Source: Curtobacterium ammoniigenes NBRC 101786 (lineage in GTDB: Bacteria > Actinomycetota > Actinomycetes > Actinomycetales > Microbacteriaceae). Taken from it: a DNA stretch of 64,000 nucleotides. Of this stretch, positions 1-13,299 are shown piece after piece. The position numbers were made by a program, and so were the translations under genes. How positions within the stretch are numbered: the first letter of the stretch is position 1; each line of letters opens with the position of its first letter. The stretch lies in contig NZ_BCSV01000004.1 of assembly GCF_001571045.1 (NCBI RefSeq), forward strand, positions 124,001 to 188,000, given 5' to 3'. Below the pieces are notes generated by a model that ran no database searches, was not told the origin of the DNA, and was given only the letters and a program-made list of their open reading frames with translations.

Positions 1-57
1 GAAGCACCACGGGCACGCGATGTCGGACCAGACATCGACCTTCACAACGTCACTCAT
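1..57 (-). CDS. DsbA-family (FrnE-like) oxidoreductase, N-terminal fragment
   Basis: Only the first 19 codons are inside the window; the gene continues past base 1. Reading the minus strand from the ATG at 57 gives MSDVVKVDVWSDIACPWCF. A short beta strand followed by SDIACPWCF is the start of a thioredoxin-fold protein of the DsbA/FrnE type, with the redox CPWC pair at residues 15-18. Such proteins are cytoplasmic dithiol oxidoreductases or polyketide-associated isomerase relatives; the substrate cannot be told from this fragment. It lies 57 bases downstream of glyS in the same direction, so it may be co-transcribed. No strong ribosome binding site is visible before the ATG. Confidence 0.72.
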   Translation of the reverse strand, partial: MSDVVKVDVWSDIACPWCF

Positions 58-114
58 GCCCGACCGAACGCTGCATGATGGCCCCGCATTCCGGCCGGAT
101 TTCACCCGAGCGCA

Positions 115-1500
115 TCACGCGCCGAGCAACTGGCCCGCGAGGTACCCCTGCAGACGGTCGAGTCCGACTCGCTCCTGCGCCATCGTGTCGCGCTCGCGCA
201 CGGTCACGGCATGATCCTCGAGGGTGTCGAAGTCGACGGTGATGCAGAACGGCGTGCCGATCTCATCGTGACGCCGATAGCGCCGCCCGATCGCGCCAGC
301 GTCGTCGAAGTCGACGTTCCAGTGCTTGCGCAGGTCATCCGCGAGTCCGCGAGCGACCGGGGACAGCTGCTCGTTGCGCGACAGCGGCAGCACCGCCGCC
401 TTGACGGGAGCAAGACGCGGGTCGAGCCGCATCACAGTTCGCTTGTCGACGCCACCCTTCGCGTTCGGCGCCTCGTCCTCGTGATACGCATCGATGAGGA
501 ACGCCATGAGCGCGCGCGTCAGACCGAAGGACGGCTCGATGACGTACGGGATGTACCGCTCGCCGGAGGCCTGATCGAAGTACCGAAGGTCCTGTCCGGA
601 TTCTCGGATGTGATTGCCGAGGTCGAAATCCGTGCGGTTCGCGACGCCCATCAGCTCACCCCACTCCGAGCCGGTGAAGCCGAAGCGGTATTCGATGTCG
701 GCGGTCGCGTCCGAGTAGTGCGCCCGCTCCCCGTCGGGCACGTCGAACCGCCGCAGGTTGTCAGGATCGATGCCGAGATCCGTGTACCAGGCGATCGCAT
801 CCGCGATCCAGCGCTCGTACCAGTCGGGCGCCTCGGCCGGTGGGACGAAGAACTCGATCTCCATCTGCTCGAACTCACGGGTCCGGAAGATGAAGTTCCC
901 GGGCGTGATCTCGTTGCGGAACGCCTTGCCGACCTGGCCGATCCCGAACGGCGGCTTCATCCGACTCGTGGTGACGACCTGGGCGAAGTCGACGAAGATA
1001 CCCTGCGCGGTCTCCGGTCGGAGGAAGTTCAGGCCCTCCTCCGATTCGACCGGCCCGAGGTACGTCTTCAGCATGCCCGAGAACATCTGCGGCTCGGTCC
1101 ACTGGCCGCGCGTCCCGCAGTTCGGGCACGGCACCTCCGCCAACCCGCCTTCCGGAGCGCGCCCCTTCTTCGCGGCGAAGCCCTCTTCGAGGTGGTCCGC
1201 CCGGAAGCGGTGATGACAGTGGAGGCACTCGACGAGCGGGTCGGTGAACGTCGCAACGTGACCAGACGCCTCCCAGACCTTGCGCGGAAGGATGACCGCC
1301 GAGTCGAGGCCGACCATGTCGCCGCGGCCGCGCACGAACCGCTGCCACCACTGCCGCTTCAGGTTCTCCTTCAGCTCGACGCCGAGCGGACCGTAGTCCC
1401 ACGCGCTGCGCGACCCTCCGTAGATCTCACCGGACTGGAAGACGAAGCCGCGGCGCTTCGCGAGGGCGATGACGTTGTCGAGACGGGAGGGCTGTGCCAT
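115..1500 (-). CDS. glyS: Glycyl-tRNA synthetase, single-subunit alpha2 type
   Basis: Charges tRNA-Gly with glycine in the cytoplasm. The 461-residue length and the N-terminal [17 protein letters not shown] identify the homodimeric class II form, not the alpha2beta2 form. Two CxxC pairs near residues 93-96 (CLHC) and 125-128 (CPNC) form a probable zinc-binding insertion. Class II motif 2 is visible in [19 protein letters not shown] and motif 3 in [14 protein letters not shown], followed by a C-terminal anticodon-binding domain. The ATG at 1500 is preceded by AGGAG about a dozen bases upstream. It lies 78 bases downstream of uppS; a possible -10 (TAGCAT, 1564-1569) in that gap could give it its own promoter. 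Confidence 0.97.
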   Translation of the reverse strand: MAQPSRLDNVIALAKRRGFVFQSGEIYGGSRSAWDYGPLGVELKENLKRQWWQRFVRGRGDMVGLDSAVILPRKVWEASGHVATFTDPLVECLHCHHRFRADHLEEGFAAKKGRAPEGGLAEVPCPNCGTRGQWTEPQMFSGMLKTYLGPVESEEGLNFLRPETAQGIFVDFAQVVTTSRMKPPFGIGQVGKAFRNEITPGNFIFRTREFEQMEIEFFVPPAEAPDWYERWIADAIAWYTDLGIDPDNLRRFDVPDGERAHYSDATADIEYRFGFTGSEWGELMGVANRTDFDLGNHIRESGQDLRYFDQASGERYIPYVIEPSFGLTRALMAFLIDAYHEDEAPNAKGGVDKRTVMRLDPRLAPVKAAVLPLSRNEQLSPVARGLADDLRKHWNVDFDDAGAIGRRYRRHDEIGTPFCITVDFDTLEDHAVTVRERDTMAQERVGLDRLQGYLAGQLLGA

Positions 1501-1578
1501 GCGGTGGTGAACTCCTGTGTTGCGCGCCGGACTGGGTGTACGGCACGGGCGATGTACCCCGCAATGCTAGCGGGACGC

Positions 1579-2376
1579 TCACCGGGTGGGGACGTCCACC
1601 GCCCCGCCGAAGCGCCGGTCCCGGCGGGCGTACTGATCGATGGCCGCCCACAGATCGGCCCGTCGGAAGTCCGGCCAGAGACGGTCGAGGAACACCATCT
1701 CCGCGTACGCCGATTGCCAGAGCATGAAGTTGCTCGTGCGCTGCTCACCGGAACTGCGCACGAATAAGTCGACATCGGGCTGGTCAGGGATGTACAGGTG
1801 CCGTGCGATGGCTCGCTCGGTGACCTGGTTCGGTTTCATCCGGCCCGCCGCGACCTCCTCAGCGATGCTCCGGACGGCGTCTGCGATCTCGGTCCGGCCG
1901 CCGTAGTTGATGCACATCGTGAGCGTGATCACGTCGTTGTGCGCAGTAGCCCGTTCGGCCTTCTGCAGCTCATCCGCGACGCTTCGCCACAGGCGCGGGT
2001 GACGCCCGGCCCACCGGATCCGGACGCCCCAGGCGTTGAGCTGATCGCGACGCCGGTGCAGAACCTCCCGGTTGAATCCCATGAGGAACCGCACCTCCTC
2101 TGGCGACCGCTTCCAGTTCTCCGTGGAAAACGCGTACGCCGAGACGTGTTTCACCCCGATCTGAATCGCGCCCGCGACGACGTCGAGCAACGATGCCTCC
2201 CCTTCACGGTGCCCTTCGATCCGAGGCAGGCCGCGCTGATTCGCCCACCGGCCGTTCCCGTCCATCACGATCGCGACGTGGTTCGGCACGAATTGCGCAG
2301 GAATCGCCGGCGGTTCCTCTCCAGTCCAGTCGACGGGACGGATCGGATCGAGGACGACCTTGCGGCGGGGGCTCAT
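1579..2376 (-). CDS. uppS: Isoprenyl (undecaprenyl/decaprenyl) diphosphate synthase
   Basis: Cis-prenyltransferase that condenses isopentenyl diphosphate into the long polyprenyl diphosphate used as carrier for peptidoglycan and other wall precursors. The 265-residue protein has the family motifs in order: [17 protein letters not shown] with catalytic Asp39, then [22 protein letters not shown] and the C-terminal [17 protein letters not shown]. The start is the ATG at 2376, which overlaps the recO stop as ATGA; a longer frame upstream lies inside recO and has no homology-like sequence. The recO-uppS pair is a common actinobacterial arrangement. Product chain length cannot be read from the sequence. 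Confidence 0.95.
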   Translation of the reverse strand: MSPRRKVVLDPIRPVDWTGEEPPAIPAQFVPNHVAIVMDGNGRWANQRGLPRIEGHREGEASLLDVVAGAIQIGVKHVSAYAFSTENWKRSPEEVRFLMGFNREVLHRRRDQLNAWGVRIRWAGRHPRLWRSVADELQKAERATAHNDVITLTMCINYGGRTEIADAVRSIAEEVAAGRMKPNQVTERAIARHLYIPDQPDVDLFVRSSGEQRTSNFMLWQSAYAEMVFLDRLWPDFRRADLWAAIDQYARRDRRFGGAVDVPTR

Positions 2377-3146
2377 GGGTGTGTGGATCCTTGCGATGTG
2401 GTTGCGATGGGTGCCGGTGTCTCGTGTCGGTCGACATGCGGGAGCGATCGAAGCGCGCGTTCCAGATGCCACTGCGTGTACGCGGCGACGACACCGGAGG
2501 CGCGTGATCGCGTCCGTTCGTCGGCTCCGTCCACCGCTGTCCAGTCACCAGCGAGGAGCGACCCGAGGAGGGACAGCGTCGGCGTATCGAGACGAGGCGC
2601 TCCGGGCGGCGCCGCGCGGTCCGCGACGACGCCGCCGAGTTGGACGACGAACGCGCTGTGCGGGCCGGGGTCGCCGGTGACCGCGCAGTCGCCGAATGAC
2701 GGTGCCCAGCCGGCGATGCTCATGGCGCGCAGCAGGTAGGAGTCCAGCGTCGAGGCCGTCGGGTGCTCTCGTCGCGCGAGCGACCGCAGCGCTCCGACGA
2801 GCAGCAGGTACTGCTGGAGGCCCGCGTCGGCATCGCTCAGGCGGTCCGCCGTCTCGACCATGGCGCTCGCTGCGGTGTAGCTCGGATAGTCGGCCACGAT
2901 GTCCGCACCGTACGAGCCGAGCGACTCCGCTTGCGTCACGATGTCGAGCGACCTGCCCTCATAGAACTGCGCGTCGACGACCATGAACGGTTCGAGTCGG
3001 GCACCGAATTTCGATGCGGTTCGACGGACGCCTTTGGCCACCGCGCGGATCTTGCCGTGCTGCCGGCTCAGCATCGTGACGATGCGGTCTGCCTCACCCA
3101 GCTTATGGGTGCGCAGTACGACGCACTCGTCCCGGTACAACGGCAT
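2373..3146 (-). CDS. recO: DNA repair protein RecO
   Basis: Recombination mediator that works with RecR to load RecA on gapped DNA covered by single-strand binding protein. The 257-residue protein opens with the OB-fold signature [20 protein letters not shown] and continues with [22 protein letters not shown], typical of RecO. The C-terminal helical part is less conserved and I see no clear zinc-binding cysteine cluster, as is usual in high-GC actinobacteria. It follows leuA by 41 bases and its stop overlaps the uppS start by four bases, so recO and uppS are probably translationally coupled. Confidence 0.94.
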   Translation of the reverse strand: MPLYRDECVVLRTHKLGEADRIVTMLSRQHGKIRAVAKGVRRTASKFGARLEPFMVVDAQFYEGRSLDIVTQAESLGSYGADIVADYPSYTAASAMVETADRLSDADAGLQQYLLLVGALRSLARREHPTASTLDSYLLRAMSIAGWAPSFGDCAVTGDPGPHSAFVVQLGGVVADRAAPPGAPRLDTPTLSLLGSLLAGDWTAVDGADERTRSRASGVVAAYTQWHLERALRSLPHVDRHETPAPIATTSQGSTHP

Positions 3147-3187
3147 TCGTCAAGTATCCCGCGCGGGGCCGACACCGTGGGGACCGC

Positions 3188-6512
<3,325 letters not shown>

Positions 6513-6516
<4 letters not shown>

Positions 6517-7268
6517 GCCGCTGTCTCCAGCCCGAGCACGACCGAGCTGATCGAGGCCGCGTCAAGGCCGCTGTGATCAGCCTCGATGCGCCCGTCCGCG
6601 AGGAACACGACGCGGTCCGCGGTCGCCGCCGCGATCGGATCGTGGGTGACCATCACAACGGTCTGCCCCCACGAGCTCGTCGCTCGTCGGAGAATCGCGA
6701 GCACCTCACGCCCGGTCCGTGAGTCGAGCGCGCCGGTCGGCTCATCCGCAAAGATGACAGCCGGCCGCGTCGCGAGTGCGCGGGCGATTGCGACCCGTTG
6801 CTGCTGGCCGCCGGACAGTTGTGCGGGTCGGTGCTGGAGGCGGTCGCGCAACCCGAGCTGGTTGACCAGCGTGGCTATCCATTGCGACTCCGCCCCGGAA
6901 GGTCGTCGTCCGTCGAGCGTGATCGGCAACGCGATGTTCTCGGCGACATCGAGTGTCGGGACGAGATTGAACGACTGGAAGACGAACCCGACCTTCCGGC
7001 GGCGCAGTTCCGTCAGGCCGCGATCAGGCGTGCGCGTGATGTCGATGCCGTCGATCAGAATGCGTCCGTCCGAGACGCTGTCGAGCCCCGCCGCCACGTG
7101 CATCAGCGTCGATTTCCCGGAGCCGCTCGGCCCCATGATGGCGGTGAATTCGCCGGCGACGACGTTGAGCGTGACGTGATCGAGCGCGACGACGCTCTGC
7201 CCGTATCGCTTCGAAACACGTTCCAGTTGAAGGATCGGCGTCCCCGATGGACTGCTGAGTTCGGTCAT
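6513..7268 (-). CDS. ABC transporter ATP-binding protein (LolD/MacB type)
   Basis: ATPase partner of the FtsX-type permease that follows. The 251-residue protein has Walker A GPSGSGKST at residues 46-54, the Q-loop in VGFVFQSFNLVPTLDV, the signature LSGGQQQRVAIARAL, Walker B VIFADEPTGALDS and the H-loop in VMVTHD. This layout is that of the LolD/MacB/FtsE subfamily, which powers mechanotransmission rather than classical transport. It starts 34 bases after the response regulator gene on the same strand, so the sensor system above may control it. Substrate not determinable. Confidence 0.93.
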
Positions 7269-7302
7269 GCTCTCAGCGTGTCGGGCGACGGCCCGGTGCG
7301 CG

Positions 7303-8016
7303 TCAGTCGTCGGGCTGGCTCATCTCATCCTGGAGGATGACTTCCGACCGCTCGGCGGCGTCGGCGAGACCGTGCTCGTGCGCGAACACGACGAGACGCA
7401 CGCGATCGCGCAACCGCAATTTCGCGAGGATCCGAGAGATGTGCGTCTTCACGGTCGCTTCGCTCAGGTATTCACGGGCGGCGATCTCGGTATTGCTCAG
7501 CCCGATCGCGGCGAGACCGAAGATCTCCCGCTCCCGCGGGGTCAGCGTGCGGTAGGAGTCGGGCAGCGGCGAGCGCGTGGGAGGCGACTCGTGCCTCCGG
7601 AGCAGTTCCCGCGTTGCGGATGCGGCGAATACGGCGGTCCCCGCATGCACCGTGCGAATCGCGGCGAGGAGGAACTCGGGATCCGCGTCTTTGAGAAGGA
7701 ACCCGCTGGCACCCGCGCGAACGGCACGGGCCGCGGCCTCGTCGAAGTCGAACGTCGTGAGCACGAGCACCTTCGTGCGCGCGGCGGGGTCGGCGGTGAT
7801 CGCGGCTGACGCGGCGATGCCGTCCATGCCGGGCATACGGACGTCCATCAGCACGACGTCCGGCTCGAGGGACCGGACCAGGTCGACGCCGTCCGCACCG
7901 TCTCCGGCCTCTCCGACGAATCGGAGATCGTCCTGCGAGCTGAGGAGCATGCGGATGCCGGCACGGAAGAGCGCCTGATCGTCGACGAGCGCGACCCGAA
8001 TCGGCGACGCGGTCAC
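7303..8016 (-). CDS. Two-component response regulator, NarL/LuxR family
   Basis: DNA-binding output of the adjacent sensor kinase. The receiver domain shows the acidic pair Asp12-Asp13, the phospho-acceptor Asp58 in LMDVRMPGMDG and the later conserved Lys in KVLVLTTFD. The C-terminal LuxR helix-turn-helix is seen in LTPREREIFGLAAIGLSNTE and YLSEATVKTHISRIL. I chose the GTG at 8016 (237 residues), which overlaps the kinase stop as GTGA and has GGAGGG eight bases upstream. A TTG at 8031 is possible but overlaps that ribosome binding site. The probable target is its own operon and the ABC exporter genes just downstream. Confidence 0.94.
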   Translation of the reverse strand: MTASPIRVALVDDQALFRAGIRMLLSSQDDLRFVGEAGDGADGVDLVRSLEPDVVLMDVRMPGMDGIAASAAITADPAARTKVLVLTTFDFDEAAARAVRAGASGFLLKDADPEFLLAAIRTVHAGTAVFAASATRELLRRHESPPTRSPLPDSYRTLTPREREIFGLAAIGLSNTEIAAREYLSEATVKTHISRILAKLRLRDRVRLVVFAHEHGLADAAERSEVILQDEMSQPDD

Positions 8017-9269
8017 GGCGATGCCCTCCAATCGCCATCGGCAGTGCCTGCGACGACCGCGGGACGGTCACCCCGATCGGCGTCGACCTGGGGTGGGCGC
8101 GGAAGGGCGACGTCGACCGTGAAGGTCTGGTCGACGCGGGCTGCGGACAGGCGACCGCCCGACATGGACACCCGCTCGCGCATCCCGACGAGACCGTGGC
8201 CCGTACCGGGGGCGAGGTCAGATCGATCTCCGACCCCGTTGACGATCTCGATACGCATCGGGTCGCCATCGGTGTCGATCCGAAGGTCGACCGGACCGCC
8301 GGGGACCCCGTGCTTCATGGCGTTTGTGAGCCCCTCTTGCACGATCCGGTAGAGCGCGAGTTGCGTGGTGGTCGGAAGCCGGCTCGCATCGCCGCGCTGA
8401 TGCAGTCGGATCTGCACACCGAGCTCCCGCATGTCGCCGATGAGACGCGCGAGGTCGCTCGCGTCATGCGTCGGCGCACTGCCCTCCTCGTGACGGAGTG
8501 CACCGAGCATCTCGCGCACATCGCCGAGCGCCCGTCGACTCGTCGCGCCGATTGTGGTCAGCGCGTCTTCCGCGGCACTCGGCGAGTCGCGCAATGCGTA
8601 GCGGGCCCCGTCCGCTTGCGCGATCACCACGGCGAGCGAATGCGCCACGATGTCGTGCATCTCTCGGGCGATGCGCACGCGCTCCTGTTCGACGGCGACG
8701 GCGCGATCGGCGCGCGCGGCGTCGCGTTCCGCGATGAGGCGCGCCCGACTCGAGGTGCGCGCAGCTGTCCGGCTCCGCGCGACGAGGCCGGCAAGCCATG
8801 GAAGGAGCAGCATCGCAAGCGCGACGAGGAAGACCGCGCCGAAGCGCTGGATGACTTCGAGTCTGCTTTGCGTTGACGACCCGAGGGTCCGGATGGCCTC
8901 CTGAAACGGAAGGTCCAGCCGAAGCAGGAGATACGCAGCACCGACGAGGGCACCGGCGAACGCCGCAATGAGGCCGAGCCGCCGGGTACGCGCAGTGCCA
9001 TAGGCGGCCGTTCCGTACATGACCACGGGAATCAGGAGATCCGGCACGAGAAATGGCTCGAGTCGCAGCATCTGCACGACCGCGATCAGGCTTGCCACGC
9101 CGAGCGCAATGCCCGGCGCGATGCGCCGCAGCGCAACGGCGATCCCGATTCCGGCGGCTGCGAGCGTCGAGACGACATCGAGCCGGGCGGCGAACGCCGC
9201 GAACCCGGCGAGGATGACAGCGAGCGCGGCGTCGAAGAGCAGTTGACTGCGCACCACGGACCGGATCAC
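8013..9269 (-). CDS. Sensor histidine kinase, NarL-partner type (HisKA_3)
   Basis: Membrane sensor that phosphorylates the adjacent response regulator. The N-terminal half of the 418 residues holds about five or six hydrophobic helices with no large extracellular domain, so it probably senses the membrane or a membrane-bound ligand. A coiled segment follows, then the HisKA_3 phospho-acceptor REMHDIVAHSLAVV near residue 205 and a GHKL ATPase domain with N-box LTNAMKHG and GTGHGLVGMRERV. The GTG start at 9269 has no Shine-Dalgarno sequence; a TACGGT -10 box (9281-9276) six bases before it suggests a leaderless mRNA. The stop overlaps the regulator start. Confidence 0.92.
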   Translation of the reverse strand: MIRSVVRSQLLFDAALAVILAGFAAFAARLDVVSTLAAAGIGIAVALRRIAPGIALGVASLIAVVQMLRLEPFLVPDLLIPVVMYGTAAYGTARTRRLGLIAAFAGALVGAAYLLLRLDLPFQEAIRTLGSSTQSRLEVIQRFGAVFLVALAMLLLPWLAGLVARSRTAARTSSRARLIAERDAARADRAVAVEQERVRIAREMHDIVAHSLAVVIAQADGARYALRDSPSAAEDALTTIGATSRRALGDVREMLGALRHEEGSAPTHDASDLARLIGDMRELGVQIRLHQRGDASRLPTTTQLALYRIVQEGLTNAMKHGVPGGPVDLRIDTDGDPMRIEIVNGVGDRSDLAPGTGHGLVGMRERVSMSGGRLSAARVDQTFTVDVALPRPPQVDADRGDRPAVVAGTADGDWRASP

Positions 9270-9332
9270 ACGAATACCGTAGAGCGGTTCGTCGCCTCGC
9301 GGATCAGTCCCCAGGATGACAAGCGCCAGACG

Positions 9333-10355
9333 TCAGAACCCCAACCGGGACAGCTGCTTCGGGTCGCGCTGCCACTCCTTCGCGACCTTCACCCGGATGT
9401 TCAGGTAGACGTGCCGCCCGAGGAGCTGCTCGATTTCAGCGCGGGCGCGCGTGCCGACGTCGCGGAGCCGCTCCCCACCGCGTCCGATCACGATCGCCTT
9501 CTGACTGTCGCGCTCCACGAAGAGGTTCGCGAAGATTCGAGTGGCGCCGTTGGTGCGCTCCGCGGCGGGGGCATCCGTCTCGGGCGACTCCGCGGGCTCG
9601 TCGATGTCGTCGATGACCACCGCGAGCGAGTGCGGGAGCTCATCCCGAACACCGTCGAGCGCCGCCTCGCGAATGAGCTCCGCGATGCGATCCGTCATGG
9701 TCTCTTCCGTGACGGTCTCCGCGTCGTAGAGCTGCGGCGACTCCGGAAGCAGCCCGATGATCTCGTGGAGGAGGGTCTCCAGCTGGAGCGACCTGGTCCC
9801 CGACGTCGGGACGATCGCGTCCCAGTCGCGGAGCTGGGAGACGGCCAGCAACTGCCCGGCGACGCGTTCTTTCCCGACGCCATCGATCTTCGTGACGATC
9901 GCGATCTTCTTCGCCCGCGGATACTGTTCGAGGGTGTCGTTGATGTAGCGGTCGCCCGGCCCGATCGGCTCGCCGGCTGGCACGCAGAATCCGATGACGT
10001 CGACATCCGCGAGCGTCGACTGGACCAGGTCGTTCAACCGTTCGCCAAGCAGTGTCCGCGGTCGGTGCACGCCCGGCGTATCCACGATGACGACCTGACC
10101 ATCCGGCCGGTGCACGATGCCGCGGATGGCGCGCCTCGTCGTCTGCGGCTTCGGGGACGTAATCGCCACTTTCTCGCCGACCAGCGCGTTCGTCAACGTC
10201 GACTTCCCAACGTTCGGACGCCCGACGAACGAGACGAAGCCCGCCCGGAACGGTCGGTCAGCCACACCGTCCGCCGTCGAAGCATCGATCGGGGCGGCAC
10301 CCCTGGTCCCACCATCGGATTCGAGCGAAGCGTCGTGGCCGATGTCGTCCGTCAT
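9333..10355 (-). CDS. era: GTPase Era
   Basis: Ras-like GTPase that binds the 3-prime end of 16S rRNA and helps mature the small ribosomal subunit. The 340-residue protein has G1 GRPNVGKST at residues 45-53, a G2 region in KPQTTRRAIRGI, G3 DTPGVH and G4 TKID, followed by a C-terminal KH domain with GRGGERLRDVG and ending in KQLSRLGF. About 40 residues before G1 form a nonconserved polar extension. The start overlaps the stop of the CBS-domain gene by four bases. The order corC-era after ybeY-phoH is a widely conserved ribosome-maturation neighbourhood. Confidence 0.97.
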   Translation of the reverse strand: MTDDIGHDASLESDGGTRGAAPIDASTADGVADRPFRAGFVSFVGRPNVGKSTLTNALVGEKVAITSPKPQTTRRAIRGIVHRPDGQVVIVDTPGVHRPRTLLGERLNDLVQSTLADVDVIGFCVPAGEPIGPGDRYINDTLEQYPRAKKIAIVTKIDGVGKERVAGQLLAVSQLRDWDAIVPTSGTRSLQLETLLHEIIGLLPESPQLYDAETVTEETMTDRIAELIREAALDGVRDELPHSLAVVIDDIDEPAESPETDAPAAERTNGATRIFANLFVERDSQKAIVIGRGGERLRDVGTRARAEIEQLLGRHVYLNIRVKVAKEWQRDPKQLSRLGF

Positions 10356-11680
10356 TCTTGATTCCCGATCTCTGGCACAGCCGTTCCGAGGAACGCGTCC
10401 TCAGCCGACCGGAGTTCAGCCGACCGCTCCACGATAAGCGTCACGAGGTTCTTCCGACGTCCCTCGACCCGCTCGGCTGCGAGCACGATGCCCGACACAG
10501 TCGCCCGCTCACCGGCGGCGGGAAGGCGGCCGAGCTCCTTGGTGAGCAATCCGGCCGCAGTCTCGACGTCATCGTCGTCCAGCTCGACGCCGAAGAGCTC
10601 GCCGAGCTCGTCGATTGGCATTCGACCGGACACCCGCCACACCCCGTCATCGATCTCCACGTGATCGACCGCCTCACGATCGGATTCGTCGGTGATGTCC
10701 CCGACGAGCTCCTCGATGAGGTCTTCCATCGTCACCAGGCCTGCGACGCCGCCATACTCGTCGACAACAAGGGCGAGATGACTCCGCTGCGCCTGCATCA
10801 ACCGCAGGGTGTCGTCCGCAGGCTTCGACTCCGGGACGAAGACCGCAGGTCGAAGCCGTGTCGTGACCCGCGCCGACGACGCCGTCGGGTCCGCGTATAG
10901 CGCTCGGGAGACGTCGCGCAACGTCACCACGCCCCGCACATCGTCGGCAGTCGTCCCGATGACCGGGATCCGCGACACACCGGCAGCGAGGAACCGGTCC
11001 ATCACCGCGGCGAGCGACGCGGCGGCGTCGACCGTGACCATGTCCGTTCGCGGCACCATGACCTCGCGGACGAGTGTGTCGCTGAACTCGAAGACCGAAT
11101 GGATGAGCTCGCGATCGTCGGCTTCGAGGACGTTGCTCTCTGTCGCTTCGTCGACGAGCGACAGCAGCTGCTCCTCGCTCGACACTGCCCGACCTCCACG
11201 TCGACCAGGAGTCACGCGATCACCGATGACGATCAAGACCAACGCGAGCGGCCCAAGGACGATGCGGACGCCGTGGATCAGTCCGCTCAACCACCGCAGC
11301 AGTACCTCGGGACGTGCCCGGCCAACACTCCGTGGGCTGGAGCCGACGAGCACGAACGAGACGGCGCTCATCGCGAGCGCCGCGACGATCAGCGTCTCCC
11401 ACCAGGAACCGAACGTCCGCGCGAGCGCTATGGTGACGAGCACCGCGGCGGCCGTCTCGGCGAGTACCCGGAAGAAGTTCAGCGCGTTCACATGCGCGTC
11501 CACATCAGCAGCGATCGCCGTCAACGACCGGCGGCGGCGCGCTGCTGGTGGCGACGCTTCCGCGAGTTCCTCCAGGTCGGCACGTGAGAGGACGGAGAGC
11601 GCGGCGTCAGCGGCCGCGAGCACCCCTCCGAGCACGACGAGCACCACGGCCACCGCTGTCAGGACGGTGACGAGGAGCAC
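10352..11680 (-). CDS. CNNM/CorC-type membrane protein with CBS domains (hemolysin family)
   Basis: Integral membrane protein of the DUF21-CBS-CorC_HlyC family, usually linked to magnesium or cobalt transport or resistance and historically called hemolysin. The 442 residues show a DUF21 region with about four hydrophobic helices (residues 1-170), a pair of CBS domains (about 205-325) including VPRTDMVTVDA and a C-terminal CorC_HlyC domain with DGVWRVSGRMPIDELGELFG. GTG start at 11680, seven bases from the ybeY stop. The 3-prime end overlaps era. Its cation specificity cannot be predicted. It shares an operon with ybeY and era, as in many actinobacteria. Confidence 0.9.
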   Translation of the reverse strand: MLLVTVLTAVAVVLVVLGGVLAAADAALSVLSRADLEELAEASPPAARRRRSLTAIAADVDAHVNALNFFRVLAETAAAVLVTIALARTFGSWWETLIVAALAMSAVSFVLVGSSPRSVGRARPEVLLRWLSGLIHGVRIVLGPLALVLIVIGDRVTPGRRGGRAVSSEEQLLSLVDEATESNVLEADDRELIHSVFEFSDTLVREVMVPRTDMVTVDAAASLAAVMDRFLAAGVSRIPVIGTTADDVRGVVTLRDVSRALYADPTASSARVTTRLRPAVFVPESKPADDTLRLMQAQRSHLALVVDEYGGVAGLVTMEDLIEELVGDITDESDREAVDHVEIDDGVWRVSGRMPIDELGELFGVELDDDDVETAAGLLTKELGRLPAAGERATVSGIVLAAERVEGRRKNLVTLIVERSAELRSAEDAFLGTAVPEIGNQE

Positions 11681-11686
11681 GAGCGG

Positions 11687-12148
11687 TCACCGCCCCCGAC
11701 TCTGCGCCGCGAAGGCGCTGAGGATCTCACCCTGAATGCCGAACATCTCGGCCTTCTCATCGGGCTCCGCATGGTCGAAGCCGAGGAGGTGCAGCAGGCC
11801 GTGACAGGTCAGCAGCAAGAGCTCGTCGAGCGTCGAATGGTGCGCGGCAACTGCCTGCGCCTCAGCGACCTGCGGGCACAGCACGATGTCGCCGAGAAGC
11901 CCGGGAGGCGTCGGGTCGTCCTCGGTGCCGGGCCGGAGCTCGTCCATCGGGAAGCTCAAGACATCGGTGGGACCGGGCTCGTCCATCCACCGCACATGGA
12001 GCTGTTCCATCGCGCCCTCATCGACGAGCACGATGGCGAGCTCGGCGTCGGCGTGCACATGCAATGCGTCCAGCGCGAACGACGCGAGCCGCTGAATTGC
12101 GTCCTCGTCGACCGACATACCGGACTCGTTGTTCAATTCGATGCTCAC
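11687..12148 (-). CDS. ybeY: Endoribonuclease YbeY
   Basis: Metal-dependent single-strand RNase needed for 16S rRNA 3-prime maturation and ribosome quality control. The zinc-binding motif H-x3-H-x5-H is in [11 protein letters not shown], with His116, His120 and His126 of 153 residues, and the family signature [16 protein letters not shown] lies at about 55-70. I chose the GTG at 12148, which overlaps the phoH stop as GTGA and has GGGAG upstream; a longer frame to 12199 runs inside phoH. YbeY next to PhoH and Era is one of the most conserved bacterial gene neighbourhoods. Confidence 0.95.
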   Translation of the reverse strand: MSIELNNESGMSVDEDAIQRLASFALDALHVHADAELAIVLVDEGAMEQLHVRWMDEPGPTDVLSFPMDELRPGTEDDPTPPGLLGDIVLCPQVAEAQAVAAHHSTLDELLLLTCHGLLHLLGFDHAEPDEKAEMFGIQGEILSAFAAQSRGR

Positions 12149-13299
12149 CGCGCGCTCCCATGCTGCTCGCGCCCGGACCGGGCTTCCTGGTGGTACCACG
12201 GCTGCTGCCGATCCTGCGGGACTCTGCCGCGACGCTCGGCGCGGTTGGCGCCCGCGATGTTGCCCGTCGGAGCAGTTCCGCGTCCGCCAGGTCGATACCC
12301 GGCCTCTGCAGCCATTCGCTCCTCGTCATAGCGGGTGTAGGCGTCGACGATCCGCCCGACAAGCGTGTGCCGGACCACGTCCTCGCTCCCGAGGCGGGCG
12401 AAGTGGATGTCCGGGACGCCGGCGAGGATCTGCGTCACGATGCGCAAGCCGCTCGCCCCACCCGGCAGATCGACCTGGGTGATGTCGCCCGTCACGACCA
12501 TCTTCGAGCCGAAGCCGAGTCGGGTCAGGAACATCTTCATCTGCTCCGGCGTCGTGTTCTGCGCCTCGTCCAGGACGACGAACGAATCGTTCAACGTCCG
12601 ACCGCGCATGTACGCGAGCGGGGCGACCTCCACGGTGCCGGCGGCGAGGAGCTTCGGGACCAGCTCCGGATCCATCATCTCGTTCAGGGCGTCGTACAGC
12701 GGCCGCAGGTACGGATCGATCTTGTCAGTGAGCGTGCCGGGAAGGAACCCGAGGCGCTCACCGGCTTCGACCGCAGGCCGAGTCAGGATGATACGGTTGA
12801 CCTCGCGACGCTGCAGCGCCTGCACGGCCTTCGCCATCGCCAAGTACGTCTTACCGGTTCCGGCCGGGCCGATACCGAACGTGATGGTGTTCTCGTCGAT
12901 GGCAGCCACATAGGCGCGTTGGCCGTCGGTCTTCGGGCGCACCGCTTTGCCGCGACTCGACACGATCGGCTCCCCGAACAGTTCAGTCGGACGGCGATCG
13001 TCTGCGATCACACGGGCCGACGTCGAGACGTCCGCCTGGCCGATGTCTTGACCGCGGCGCACCATCACGATGAGTTCGTCGACGAGGGCGCGCGCACGCG
13101 CAACGTCGCGCTCCGGCCCCGTCAGCGTCACCTCGTTCCCGCGAACGAGTACCTGCACCGCCGGGTACTGCCGTTCGAGCGTGCGAAGCAACCGGTCCTG
13201 GGGACCGAGGAGCTGCACCATCGCGATGCCGTCGACGGTCAGCTCGGACAGGGCGGAGCCGTCGCTGGACGGCGTTCCATCAGCATTACTGAGCGGCAA
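12145..13299 (-). CDS. phoH: PhoH-family ATPase
   Basis: PhoH-like P-loop ATPase, in many bacteria linked to RNA metabolism with YbeY. With the TTG start at 13299 it has 384 residues: an N-terminal KH-like region ([20 protein letters not shown]), Walker A GPAGTGKT at residues 144-151, [20 protein letters not shown], Walker [10 protein letters not shown] and [16 protein letters not shown]. The TTG is preceded by AGGAAGG at good spacing and overlaps the HIT gene end by 14 bases; the much longer frame to 13491 lies inside the HIT gene. The C-terminal tail after the ATPase core is polar and probably disordered. Confidence 0.93.
   Translation of the reverse strand: MPLSNADGTPSSDGSALSELTVDGIAMVQLLGPQDRLLRTLERQYPAVQVLVRGNEVTLTGPERDVARARALVDELIVMVRRGQDIGQADVSTSARVIADDRRPTELFGEPIVSSRGKAVRPKTDGQRAYVAAIDENTITFGIGPAGTGKTYLAMAKAVQALQRREVNRIILTRPAVEAGERLGFLPGTLTDKIDPYLRPLYDALNEMMDPELVPKLLAAGTVEVAPLAYMRGRTLNDSFVVLDEAQNTTPEQMKMFLTRLGFGSKMVVTGDITQVDLPGGASGLRIVTQILAGVPDIHFARLGSEDVVRHTLVGRIVDAYTRYDEERMAAEAGYRPGGRGTAPTGNIAGANRAERRGRVPQDRQQPWYHQEARSGREQHGSAR

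Noticed and set aside
1501..1578. Hairpin CCCGC/GCGGG upstream of glyS as a T-box or terminator
   Set aside because: Only five base pairs, no T-box sequence, and overlaps a possible -10 box. Not enough to call.
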